A stretch of 64,000 nt of DNA from Paracoccaceae bacterium. Its GTDB lineage: Bacteria > Pseudomonadota > Alphaproteobacteria > Rhodobacterales > Rhodobacteraceae. Positions 38,533 to 47,424 of the stretch are shown one piece after another. Made by a program: the position numbers and the translations under genes. The notes under the pieces are model-generated. The model did no database searches, had not been told where the DNA came from, and saw nothing but the letters and a program-made list of their open reading frames with translations. Numbering within the stretch: position 1 is the stretch's first letter; each line of letters opens with the position of its first letter. The DNA lies in the NCBI GenBank assembly GCA_028874915.1, contig JAPPHA010000071.1, forward strand, positions 1 through 64,000. The letters run 5' to 3'.

Positions 38533-39437
38533 CCGGTGGGGTTATCCACATAAAGGCCGAGTGCGTGGCGCCGGGCGTGAAACGCCTCGACCCTGGAGAC
38601 GATGTCCGGGCTGGCGATGGCAATCACGAAACTCAGAAGCGTCTCGAGGAGCGCAATGACCGGTACTGACGACGGGAAGAACTGCGGCGCTTCGACGCTC
38701 ACCACGAATCGGTGATCGGCACCGGTGACGACCGGCGACGCCGGGCTGTCCGAAATCCCGATGGTCACCAGGCCCTGCTCCCGGGCCATGGCCATCGCAT
38801 CGACCACTTCGCGCCTGTAGGGTTTGCAGGTCATGGCGATAAGCACATCGCCGGGGCCGGCGTGGGCCAGGTCATCGACCGGAGTCGAACCGGACCGGGG
38901 AATCGCATGGACTTCGTTCATGCCTGTTCCCGCAAGATAGGCGAAGTTCCTGGCGTTCGGATGATGGACGCCAACTCCGAGAACGAAGGTCCGGCGAGAA
39001 GCCCAAATGGCCCGGGCAGCGGCGGTCAGCTGTGCCTCTGAAATCCCCGAGACGGTCTCTTCAATGTTGCAAAGTGCCGCGTCGACGCAGAGTGCGTAGA
39101 GACTGCCAAGTCGCCCGGACTGCTGAAGCGACTGCAGCCAGCGGGTCCGATCCGGAAATGAGGGGGATCCGCGACGGATCTCCTCTCGGAAAGGCTCGCG
39201 AAATTCATCGTATCCGTCGAATCCAAGGCGCCTCGCGAGCCGGACGAGGGTATTCGGCTTGATCCCGGCAGCCCGGGCCAGCTCCCGAATCGATGACACG
39301 CCAATCTCGCTTGAATTTTCCAGAAGATAAGTCGCAGCCTTGCGGATTTCCGGGGCCAGCGTTCCGAGGTCAAGATCGGAGGCCAGAGCATTCAACAAGG
39401 CGTCGGTCTCACGAGTTGCAACTTTTGTACCATTCAT
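38529..39437 (-). CDS. RpiR-family transcriptional regulator
   Basis: A 302-residue regulator. The N-terminal HTH reads SSIRELARAAGIKPNTLVRL then ARRLGFDGYDEFREPF, and the C-terminal SIS domain spans about residues 120-260 (GVGVHHPNARNFAYLAG, DLAHAGPGDVLIAMT, GISDSPASPVV). SIS domains sense phosphosugars or other small ligands. Its ATG (39435-39437) lies inside a 26-bp palindrome, and its stop overlaps the Rieske gene, so it is the first gene of the leftward operon and probably controls itself and the divergent operon. Confidence 0.9.
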   Translation of the reverse strand: MNGTKVATRETDALLNALASDLDLGTLAPEIRKAATYLLENSSEIGVSSIRELARAAGIKPNTLVRLARRLGFDGYDEFREPFREEIRRGSPSFPDRTRWLQSLQQSGRLGSLYALCVDAALCNIEETVSGISEAQLTAAARAIWASRRTFVLGVGVHHPNARNFAYLAGTGMNEVHAIPRSGSTPVDDLAHAGPGDVLIAMTCKPYRREVVDAMAMAREQGLVTIGISDSPASPVVTGADHRFVVSVEAPQFFPSSVPVIALLETLLSFVIAIASPDIVSRVEAFHARRHALGLYVDNPTG

Positions 39438-39452
39438 GATTGACGATGGTAC
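39427..39452. promoter_or_regulatory. palindrome in the divergent promoter, likely RpiR operator
   Basis: Perfect 7-base inverted arms GTACCAT (39427-39433) and ATGGTAC (39446-39452) with a 12-base spacer. It covers the start codon of the RpiR gene and sits 90 bases from the start of the FAD enzyme gene. Its placement between two divergent operons makes it the best candidate for the RpiR binding site. Confidence 0.65.
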
Positions 39453-39541
39453 GAATGTTTGCATACCCTGTCCACAGAGAATCCGTGATTTCCGGATCGG
39501 ATAGCCACTTTGATGGATGCGCTCCTGGCGCCAGGGAAAAC

Positions 39542-42112
39542 ATGCCGGTAACCCCGACAGACGAAACGGGCCGACTCTCCGATCGCAGCGAGGCGGGATT
39601 TCCCGGCCAGGCACGGGTCGTCATCATCGGCGGCGGCATCATGGGATGTGGTCTCGCCTATCATCTGACTCGGGAAGGCTGGCAGGACATCGTCCTCCTT
39701 GAAAAGGCGGAACTCACCAGCGGGTCCACCTGGCACGCGGCAGGGCAGATCACCCGGTCGACCTCAAGTTACGGACTCGGAAAGTGCATCGACTACAATA
39801 TCCGGCTCTATTCCGGCGATCTCGCGGCCGAAACCGGACATGCGGTGACCTGGCACGGATGCGGGTCACTTCGCCTTGCCTACTGCCAGGACGAACTCGA
39901 TTGGTTCGATCACATTCTCTCGGTTGGCCGCGCACTCGGCGTCGGAATGGAACGAATCAACCCCGGCCGGATTTTCAATCTCCATCCTTTCTACGCACTC
40001 GACGGCGTTCTCGGCGCACTCCACACTCCCGATGACGGCCATGTCGATCCAGCCGGCGTCACCCTTGCCCTTGCGGCAGGTGCCAGGGCGCGGGGCGCAC
40101 GGATCGTCCGGCGTTGCCGAGCCCTGGAAGTCCGGCAGCAGGGCACGGGGGAATGGACTGTCGTCACCCCGGCGGGGACCATGATCTGCGATCATGTTGT
40201 CAATGCCGGAGGAACCTACGCGAGACAGATGGGCGCCGATGCCGGCATCCTGATTCCCGCAACATCGATGACTCATCACTATGTCGTCACCGAACCTGTT
40301 CCGGAGTTCGAAAACCTGGAACGGGAACTTCCGGTTGTTCGGGACGACCGCAAGGTATCCGGATATGTCCGGATGGAACAGAACGCTGGTCTCATCGGCA
40401 TCTACGAGAAAGCCAACCCTCGTTCAGTCTGGGAGGCCGGCTGCCCCTGGGACGCGGAAAACGAACTCTTTGCGCCTGACTACGACCGGATCATGCCGTG
40501 GCTTGCGGCGGCGTTCGAAAGGATGCCGGTGCTGGCTGATCGGGGAATTCGGCGCACGGTTCATGGCGCGATCAGCCATCCACCCGACGGAAACCCGCTG
40601 ATCGGCCCGGCACCGGGCGTTCGAAACTACTGGTGCTGCTGCGGGACCCAGATCGGGGTCGGATGGGGACCCGGCCTGACCCGGGAACTGGCCCGCTGGA
40701 TGGTCCACGGCGCTGCAGACATCTCCATGCGGGAATTCGATCCTCGCCGGTTCGGCAACTTTGCAGGCCCCGAATGGCAGGTCGTCAAGGCCCGGGAAGA
40801 CTACTGCCTTCGCCACGAAATTCCCTTTCCGCACTTCAACCGGCCCGAGGGTCGGCCCGTGAGACCTTCGCCCCTCCATGACCGGTTGAAAGCGAGGGGA
40901 GCGGTCTTCGAAGAGGTTTCCGGCCACGAACGCCCGCGTTGGTTCGCCCGGGGGCCCGTGCCTCCGGTTGACCGGTATTCCTTCCGGCGAAACTGCATCC
41001 ATGACATCGTTGGCGAGGAATGTCGGGCCGTCCAGCACGCGTCGGGCCTCATGGATATCACCGCTTTCGCGAAAGTGCTGGTTTCCGGGCCCGACGCTGC
41101 CGGGTTCATTGACCGGCTGGTCCCGAACCGGTTGCCGACCGGATACGGCCGGGTGATGGTGACTCATTTCCTGAACAGGAGGGGCCGGATCGAGTTGGAA
41201 GCGACCGTGGCCCGCCTGGAGCGCAACCGCTATTACGTCACAGCCGCCGCGTTCCATGAACGCCGGCTCCGCGATCTTCTGGCATTTTCCCGCCACCGGG
41301 GAGAGCGGGTGGCAATCGACAATGTTTCCGACCACTGGGCAGCCCTCGCGATCAACGGCCCCCGTTCCCGCGACATCCTGGGTGCGACGACCGGAGCCCG
41401 CCTCGACAATTCTCGATTCCCCTGGCTGGCGGTCCGGGAGATCGAGGTCGCCCGGCATCCGATTCTGGCAATGCGTCTCTCCTACGCCGGCGAACTGGGC
41501 TGGGAACTGCATGGCCCGCGCCGCTCTTTCCCGGAAATCTATGACGCGCTCACATCGTCTGGGGAAGTCAGGGGACTCACCGACTACGGGTCGTTCGCGA
41601 TGAACGCCATGCGCATGGAAAAACGGTTCCCCGGAGCCAGCGAACTGACCAATGAGGTCACCCTGCCGGAGGCATCTGCGATGCGGTTTGTCGATCCCGA
41701 AAAACCATTCGTTGGCAGGGAGGCGACACTGAACAGTCAGGCCTCCCCTCTGCCCTGGGTTTGCGCCTATCTGGAAATCGACGGCGACGGTGTCACCGAT
41801 GGCCATGGCGGTGAGGCGGTCGTCGCCGATGGCCGTGTCGTGGGTTCGACCACCTCCGTTGCTCATGGACACCGTGTCGACCGGACCCTGGCCTTCGCCT
41901 ATGTCAAACCGGAAGCCCTCCAGTCGGCCAATGGACTCGAGGTGATCGTCATGGGATCACCTCGACCGGCACACCGCCTCGATGCCGCCGCATATGATCC
42001 CGGGAACCGGTTGCCGAAAACCGACGGCGCGGCGGATTTGCTTGCGGGCGCCTCCGGCGCAAGAGACGATACGATCGGCGCACCGGACAGTCAGGAGGTC
42101 CTGAGGCCATGA
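39542..42112 (+). CDS. dimethylglycine dehydrogenase-like FAD/GcvT protein
   Basis: An 856-residue two-part flavoprotein. The N-terminal FAD-binding DAO domain has VVIIGGGIMGCGLAYHLTRE and STWHAAGQ, where the His is the covalent-FAD site of this family. The C-terminal GcvT/aminomethyltransferase part (about residues 450-820) binds tetrahydrofolate (AALAINGPRSRDIL, LSYAGELGWELH). Such enzymes demethylate dimethylglycine, sarcosine or N-methylprolines and pass formaldehyde to folate. ATG 39542 follows CAGGGAAAAC. It is the first gene of the rightward operon and overlaps the next by 4 bases. Confidence 0.9.
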   Translation: MPVTPTDETGRLSDRSEAGFPGQARVVIIGGGIMGCGLAYHLTREGWQDIVLLEKAELTSGSTWHAAGQITRSTSSYGLGKCIDYNIRLYSGDLAAETGHAVTWHGCGSLRLAYCQDELDWFDHILSVGRALGVGMERINPGRIFNLHPFYALDGVLGALHTPDDGHVDPAGVTLALAAGARARGARIVRRCRALEVRQQGTGEWTVVTPAGTMICDHVVNAGGTYARQMGADAGILIPATSMTHHYVVTEPVPEFENLERELPVVRDDRKVSGYVRMEQNAGLIGIYEKANPRSVWEAGCPWDAENELFAPDYDRIMPWLAAAFERMPVLADRGIRRTVHGAISHPPDGNPLIGPAPGVRNYWCCCGTQIGVGWGPGLTRELARWMVHGAADISMREFDPRRFGNFAGPEWQVVKAREDYCLRHEIPFPHFNRPEGRPVRPSPLHDRLKARGAVFEEVSGHERPRWFARGPVPPVDRYSFRRNCIHDIVGEECRAVQHASGLMDITAFAKVLVSGPDAAGFIDRLVPNRLPTGYGRVMVTHFLNRRGRIELEATVARLERNRYYVTAAAFHERRLRDLLAFSRHRGERVAIDNVSDHWAALAINGPRSRDILGATTGARLDNSRFPWLAVREIEVARHPILAMRLSYAGELGWELHGPRRSFPEIYDALTSSGEVRGLTDYGSFAMNAMRMEKRFPGASELTNEVTLPEASAMRFVDPEKPFVGREATLNSQASPLPWVCAYLEIDGDGVTDGHGGEAVVADGRVVGSTTSVAHGHRVDRTLAFAYVKPEALQSANGLEVIVMGSPRPAHRLDAAAYDPGNRLPKTDGAADLLAGASGARDDTIGAPDSQEVLRP

Positions 42113-43209
42113 CGCTTCCCGAACGCATGCGCGCCATGGTGCTTACAGGCCATGGCGGACTCGACAGGCTGGAGTTCAGGGACGATTGGCCCGTCCCGAA
42201 ACCGGCCCGTCACGAGGTATTGATCCAGGTCTTGGCCTGTGGCCTGAACAACACCGACATCAACACCCGAACCGGCTGGTACTCCAAGGCCGTCACCACG
42301 GCGACAACGGGAACGATGGCCCCCGATACTGGCGCAGACGCCCCGGACCCGACCTGGGGTGGCGGTGGCCTCGACTTCCCGCGGATCCAGGGCGCCGATG
42401 TCGTCGGACGGGTCGTTGAATGTGGCGCCGAGGCGAATCCGAACCTGCTCGGGCAGCGGGTGATGACCGACAACTGGCTCCGTGACTGGAACGATCCCAT
42501 GAACCGCGATCAGACCGGGTATTTCGGATCGGAAAAAGACGGTGGTTATGCCGAATTCACGGTCATCGACCACCGGAATGTCGGAATCATCCGCTCGAGT
42601 CTCACCGACGCAGAGCTCGCGACCTTTTCCTGCTCCTATTCAACCGCAGAGGGCATGCTCGAACGGGCCGATGTCGGCGACGGCGACCAGGTCCTGGTCA
42701 CCGGTGCGTCGGGCGGCGTCGGCTCGGCATTGGTTCAACTGGCGAAGAGACGGGGGGCCGGTGTCGTGGCGTTGGCGTCGGAAGCCAATCACCGGCGGTT
42801 ACGCCAGATCGGCGCTGATGCCGTTTTGCCCCGGGCGCCTGAAGACCTAGCCGCGAGCCTCGTACTGGCGACCGGTTCGGAGACCGTGTCGGTCGTAGCC
42901 GATATCGTGGGTGGCGATCGCTGGGGTCAGTTGCTCGACGTGCTCTGCCGAGGCGGACGGTACGCCTGTTCCGGCGCCATTGCGGGGCCGATAGTGACGC
43001 TGGATCTTCGCACGCTCTATCTGAATGATCTGACTCTCCACGGTTCCACGATCATTCCGCCCCATGTTTTCGGCAATCTTCTCGGCTATGTCGAACGACA
43101 GGAAATCCGTCCGCTCTTGGCAGCGACCTACCCGCTTGAGGCACTTCACGACGCACAGACAGCTTTCATCGCCAAACGCCATTTCGGCAATATCGTTGTT
43201 GTGCCATGA
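42109..43209 (+). CDS. MDR-superfamily dehydrogenase/quinone reductase-like protein
   Basis: A 366-residue medium-chain dehydrogenase. The catalytic domain has VLIQVLACGLNNTDINTRTG, the quinone-reductase form of the start without clear catalytic zinc ligands; the coenzyme domain has VLVTGASGGVGSALVQLAKR (NADPH-binding A-x-x-G-x-x-G form). It carries a long inserted loop at about residues 55-85 (TMAPDTGADAPDPTWGGGG). It is coupled to the FAD enzyme by ATGA. Substrate unknown, possibly an aldehyde or enone from the pathway. Confidence 0.88.
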   Translation: MTLPERMRAMVLTGHGGLDRLEFRDDWPVPKPARHEVLIQVLACGLNNTDINTRTGWYSKAVTTATTGTMAPDTGADAPDPTWGGGGLDFPRIQGADVVGRVVECGAEANPNLLGQRVMTDNWLRDWNDPMNRDQTGYFGSEKDGGYAEFTVIDHRNVGIIRSSLTDAELATFSCSYSTAEGMLERADVGDGDQVLVTGASGGVGSALVQLAKRRGAGVVALASEANHRRLRQIGADAVLPRAPEDLAASLVLATGSETVSVVADIVGGDRWGQLLDVLCRGGRYACSGAIAGPIVTLDLRTLYLNDLTLHGSTIIPPHVFGNLLGYVERQEIRPLLAATYPLEALHDAQTAFIAKRHFGNIVVVP

Positions 43210-43353
43210 CGGGTTCCCTGGCTCCCGGCGTCCGCCCGGTTTGGCAGTCGTTGCGGTCGCTGCCGGGGTTCTCACGCTGGCCGGGCGCCGGTACCTGTTC
43301 CGGGATCCGTTCCGACGAGTCGGATTCACGTCGACTGACCACATAGGGTCAGG

Positions 43354-44478
43354 ATGAGAATCACACGGATCCGCGTCTACCGGACCCCTCTTCCCTATTC
43401 CGGAGGCACTTACGTCTGGGGACGCGGCAACGTCATCTCGACCGCATGGTCTTCGGTCGTCGTGATCGACACCGATGCCGGGTTCAGCGGATGTGGCGAA
43501 TTCTGCCCTTGCGGCGAAAATTACATGGAGGCGCATTCGCACGGAGTCGAGGCTGCGGCCCGACTGCTGGCGCCTGCACTCCTCGGTAAAGACCCACGGC
43601 AGATCGGACTGATCGAACAGCGGATGGATTCGGCCGTCCGCGGCCACCACTACGCGAAGTCCCCATTCGACATCGCGTGTTGGGATCTCCTCGGGCAAGC
43701 CACGGGACAGCCGGTCTGGATGCTGTTGGGCGGCAAGCTGACGGACGGCGTGCCGCTCTACCGCGTGGCGCCTCAGAAACAGGTGGACGAGACAGCCGCG
43801 GAAATCGAGCGACTTCGTGTCGGTGGATATCGCCATTTCCAGATCAAGGTCGGCGGCGACGGGACCCTCGACATCGACCGCATTCGGGCGACTGTTCCCC
43901 TGCTAGGCTCCGGAGAGATGGCATTCGCCGACGCCAATCAGGGCTGGCGGGTCGACGAGGCGATCCGGGTCGCGAGGGCCACGCGTGATCTGGATTTCAT
44001 CCTCGAACAACCCTGCAGGACCTACGAAGAATGCCAACAGGTCCGGCGGCGGACCGACCTGCCGATGAAGCTTGACGAAAGCATAACCGGATTCAAGTCA
44101 TTGCACCGTGTGATCGAGGATCGCGGCGCCGACATCGTTTGCCTGAAACTGTCCAAGCAGGGGGGATTGAGCCGCTCCCGGCGAATGAGGGACTTGCTTG
44201 TCGACCACCGCATTCCGGTTGTCGCCGAAGACAGTTGGGGCGGTGAAGTGACAACCGCCGCACTCAGTCATTTTGCGGCCTCGACCCCCGAAGAGTTCCT
44301 CGTGAACACGACGGATCTTCACAACTACAACAGCCGGTCGACCGGACGTCCGGCCCCGGTAACGGCGGGCGGACGGTTGTATACGTCCGATGCCCCCGGC
44401 CTGGGCGTCACTCCCGATTTCGCCGCCCTCGGTAAACCGGTGTTCGAGAGGGGAACAGTTCGGATGGGTTCCCAATGA
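43354..44478 (+). CDS. enolase-superfamily racemase/dehydratase (hydroxyproline-betaine epimerase type), first copy
   Basis: A 374-residue protein of the mandelate racemase/muconate lactonizing enzyme group. The N-terminal capping domain has the family pattern around YAKSPFDIACWDLLG. Metal ligands are Asp in FADANQGW, Glu in ILEQPC and Asp in KLDESI; base residues are Lys in FQIKVGG and Lys in CLKLSKQGGLS, with EDSWGGE after. The layout is that of cis-3-hydroxyproline dehydratase and 4-hydroxyproline-betaine 2-epimerase. It overlaps the second copy by 4 bases. Confidence 0.9.
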   Translation: MRITRIRVYRTPLPYSGGTYVWGRGNVISTAWSSVVVIDTDAGFSGCGEFCPCGENYMEAHSHGVEAAARLLAPALLGKDPRQIGLIEQRMDSAVRGHHYAKSPFDIACWDLLGQATGQPVWMLLGGKLTDGVPLYRVAPQKQVDETAAEIERLRVGGYRHFQIKVGGDGTLDIDRIRATVPLLGSGEMAFADANQGWRVDEAIRVARATRDLDFILEQPCRTYEECQQVRRRTDLPMKLDESITGFKSLHRVIEDRGADIVCLKLSKQGGLSRSRRMRDLLVDHRIPVVAEDSWGGEVTTAALSHFAASTPEEFLVNTTDLHNYNSRSTGRPAPVTAGGRLYTSDAPGLGVTPDFAALGKPVFERGTVRMGSQ

Positions 44479-45611
44479 AAATTAATCGAATCAGTGTATT
44501 CCACCGGAATCTTCCTCTGACCCACCCTTATTGGCTGTCCGGAAAACAGCTTCGCTTCGACCGACTGGACGCCACCTTCGTCAAGCTCGAGACCGAAGAC
44601 GGCGCGACGGGATGGGGCGAAGGCACGCCCTGGGGACATAGCTATGTGCCAGCCCATGGTCCGGGAATTCGCGCCGGGCTCGAGACCCTGGCGACGGCCA
44701 TCCTCGGACAGGACCCTCGCCAGGTCGGGATCGTGGAACAGGCGATGGACCAATGCTTGCCGGGACATCTCTATGCCAAAGCTCCGGTGGACATGGCCTG
44801 CTGGGATATCGCCGGGCAGTCCGCCGGCCTGTCAATCGCAGACATGCTCGGCGGTCGCCACCCGAACGGAACGGCGGTCGCCTCTTCGGTTTCCTCCGGG
44901 ACCGTCGACGATGTCATCGCCGAGATCGAGCGCTTCCGATCGATGGGATATGTCTCCCATTCGGTCAAGATCGGGAACGGCGTCGCCGAGGACATCGCCT
45001 GCATCCGTGCGGTTCGGTCCATCCGACAGGCGGGGGAATGGTTCCTCTTCGACGTCAACCGGGCCTGGTCCCGTCGTCAGGCAGTCCAGGTCATGACAGC
45101 CATTGCCGAGCCGGACATCGCCATCGAGCAGCCCTGCGAGTCGCTCGACGACATCGCGGCGATTCGCCCGCTTACGACGGTTCCGATCAGCGTCGACGAG
45201 TCGCTGGTCACGCTTCAGGACGCGGCCCGCATTGCCCGAGATGGCATCGCGGAGATCTTTGGTATCAAGCTCAACCGCGTTGGTGGGCTGAGCAAGGCCG
45301 CCCGAATTCGCGATGTCGCCCTGGCACACGGGATTGACTGCACCATTATGGCGACCGGCGGGACGGTGCTGGCCGATGCCGAAGCTGCCCATCTGGCGCA
45401 GACCATCCCCGCACGCCACCGGCTGAGTGTCTGGGCCTGCCAGGACATGATTACGGTCGACCCGGCCCCGGGACGCGGGCCGCGCAATGCCAACGGTTAC
45501 CTGACCGTTTCCGACGCGCCCGGCCTCGGTTTCGCACCTGATGAGGAGCATCTGGGGGAACCGGTTGCAGTCTACGAACGGGTTTCAACCAAAGGGAAAG
45601 TCCGGCGATGA
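44475..45611 (+). CDS. enolase-superfamily racemase/dehydratase, second copy
   Basis: A 378-residue paralogue of the previous gene, of the same subgroup (YAKAPVDMACWDIAGQSAG). Metal ligands: Asp in LFDVNRAW, Glu in AIEQPCE, Asp in SVDESL; base candidates are Lys in SVKIGNG and Lys in FGIKLNRVGGLSKA. The segment after the last strand reads MATGGT instead of EDSWGGE, so the active-site cap differs and another substrate or reaction is likely. It overlaps both neighbours by 4 bases. Confidence 0.9.
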   Translation: MKINRISVFHRNLPLTHPYWLSGKQLRFDRLDATFVKLETEDGATGWGEGTPWGHSYVPAHGPGIRAGLETLATAILGQDPRQVGIVEQAMDQCLPGHLYAKAPVDMACWDIAGQSAGLSIADMLGGRHPNGTAVASSVSSGTVDDVIAEIERFRSMGYVSHSVKIGNGVAEDIACIRAVRSIRQAGEWFLFDVNRAWSRRQAVQVMTAIAEPDIAIEQPCESLDDIAAIRPLTTVPISVDESLVTLQDAARIARDGIAEIFGIKLNRVGGLSKAARIRDVALAHGIDCTIMATGGTVLADAEAAHLAQTIPARHRLSVWACQDMITVDPAPGRGPRNANGYLTVSDAPGLGFAPDEEHLGEPVAVYERVSTKGKVRR

Positions 45612-46876
45612 AAATCCGAACTCAGGACGAATGGGCGGCGCGGGCCCGTGAGGTGTTGCCGGCGGGCGGCTTCGGGAATTTCGACCCGGAGATCATCATT
45701 CGCGACGCCTCCGGATCCCGTGTCCGTGATGAGGACGGGCGGGAGTACATCGACTATTTGATCGGGTCGGGGCCCATGGTCCTCGGCCACGGCCATCCGG
45801 CTGTGCTGGAGGCCGTTTACGAACAGCTGCCGAAGGGCATGACGTTTTTCACCAACAACAGCCAGGGCGTGGCGCTCGCCGAAGAAATCTGTCGCGCGGT
45901 CGCCTGTGCCGAGCAGTTGCGTTTTGTCTCCACCGGCGGCGAAGCCGACATGTATGCGATGCGCCTCGCCCGTGCCGCCACCGGTCGCGAACGGATCCTC
46001 AAGTTCGAGGGTGGCTATCACGGCATGTCGGCCGAAGCCCAGATGAGCCTGGCCCCGACACGCCTCGTGAACTTTCCCGAAGCCGTTGCCGACAGCGCCG
46101 GTATTCCCGAGGCCGTCAGGCACGGCGTCCTGGTTGCCCCTTTCAATGACGCAGAATTCCTGAAATCGATTCTTTCGGAAAGGGGTTCGGAGATTGCCGG
46201 GATCATCCTCGAGCCGATGCAAAGGATCATTCCACCGGAACCGGGGTTTCTGGAGGCCGTTCGTAACGAGTGTGACCGCCACGGCATCATCCTTGTGTTC
46301 GATGAGATCGTCACCGGATTCCGGTTCGCCTACGGCGGTGCCCAGGAGCATTACGGGGTGGTTCCGGATGTCTGCACACTCGGCAAGATCATCGGCGGCG
46401 GCTTTCCGCTGGCCGCCATCGCCGGGCGCCGCGAGATCATGGCCCATTTCGATCGGGACCGGGTCGGCCCGGATGGATTCCTGATGCAGACAGGAACGCT
46501 GTCCGGCAATCCCGTCGCCGCCGCCGCGGGATTGAAGACCCTGGAGATTCTCCGCCAGGACGGCACCTATGAATCCTTGCGCGCCAAGGGCCGTCGGGTG
46601 ATGGACCTGGTATCGGATGCGCTTCGGCAGGCAGGCCTTCCACACCGGATTGTGGGTGACGAAACCCTTTTCGATGTCGTTTTCACCGAAGAGCGTGTCC
46701 GGAATTACCGGGAGTTCGTCGCCGCGGATTCGGAAATCTACGGTCGTTTCCAGGCTGCCCTCCGGTCGAACGGGATCCTGAAGCCCCCGGGAAAGACCTA
46801 CGTGTCTCTTGCTTTGAGCGAATCCGATTTCGACGAGACCGAGGCGGCCTTTCGCTCAGCTGCCGATGGGCTCTGA
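45608..46876 (+). CDS. class III PLP-dependent aminotransferase (glutamate-1-semialdehyde aminomutase-like)
   Basis: A 422-residue class III aminotransferase. The PLP Lys is in TLGKIIGGGFPLAA, preceded by FDEIVTGFR (Asp to the pyridine N), and cofactor phosphate binding lies in STGGEADMYAMRLARA. The fold matches GSA aminomutase and beta-amino acid aminotransferases. It could transaminate an amino acid or semialdehyde produced by ring opening in the betaine-like pathway. It is the last gene of the rightward operon and overlaps the racemase gene by 4 bases. True hemL is not implied. Confidence 0.88.
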   Translation: MKIRTQDEWAARAREVLPAGGFGNFDPEIIIRDASGSRVRDEDGREYIDYLIGSGPMVLGHGHPAVLEAVYEQLPKGMTFFTNNSQGVALAEEICRAVACAEQLRFVSTGGEADMYAMRLARAATGRERILKFEGGYHGMSAEAQMSLAPTRLVNFPEAVADSAGIPEAVRHGVLVAPFNDAEFLKSILSERGSEIAGIILEPMQRIIPPEPGFLEAVRNECDRHGIILVFDEIVTGFRFAYGGAQEHYGVVPDVCTLGKIIGGGFPLAAIAGRREIMAHFDRDRVGPDGFLMQTGTLSGNPVAAAAGLKTLEILRQDGTYESLRAKGRRVMDLVSDALRQAGLPHRIVGDETLFDVVFTEERVRNYREFVAADSEIYGRFQAALRSNGILKPPGKTYVSLALSESDFDETEAAFRSAADGL

Positions 46877-47424
46877 CGCACCCCGACTTCAGGCTCCCTC
46901 ACGCCCAATACCGTTCATCACAGGCCAATGCAGAAGGGCATTCGCCGCCAAGTTTCGCGTTGTTTCGAGTCGCCAACCCGGAACCACGCCCCAGCAGCAC
47001 GATTCCCGTCGTTCCTGGATGCGACTCCAGATCCATCTGGATGTCCTACGGGGCCGTCTGAATCGGGACAAGCGGTGGTAGACCGCTACGGGGATTCGAG
47101 GTCGTGGTAGCAGGCGATGAACGCGTCCACCGCTTTCGCTGGCGGGTGTAGCGCAGGACGATCCGCGGGCTAAGCGGGCGGATCTCATCGAGGGTGGCCG
47201 GCGCCGGGAACAGGAGCGGTTTGGTGTCGGATCCGAAGACCGTGGGCCGGCGCGGTGGGCGTCGCCGTTTCGGTGGCTCCAGGACGATCGGCCGTCCTCG
47301 TGCATTGCCAGCAAGCTCTCCAACAAGATCGTTCAACACCAGTCCATCAATGAACGAAAGATGGGATGCTCGCAGGTGCGGTCGGGAAAGTCCATGTACA
47401 GGCAAGACGTGAGTGAAAGCGGCT
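46877..47424. other. intergenic region between the catabolic operon and the ArsP-type permease
   Basis: A 548-base gap between convergent genes. A minus-strand frame at 47046-47486 has a stretch (ASHLSFIDGLVLNDLVGELA, then RRRPPRRPTVFGSD) that might be a gene remnant, but I recognise no family. No clear terminator is seen. Confidence 0.35.

Noticed and set aside
45608-46876. Calling the class III aminotransferase hemL
   Set aside because: It shares the fold with glutamate-1-semialdehyde aminomutase, but its place at the end of a catabolic operon points to a different substrate.
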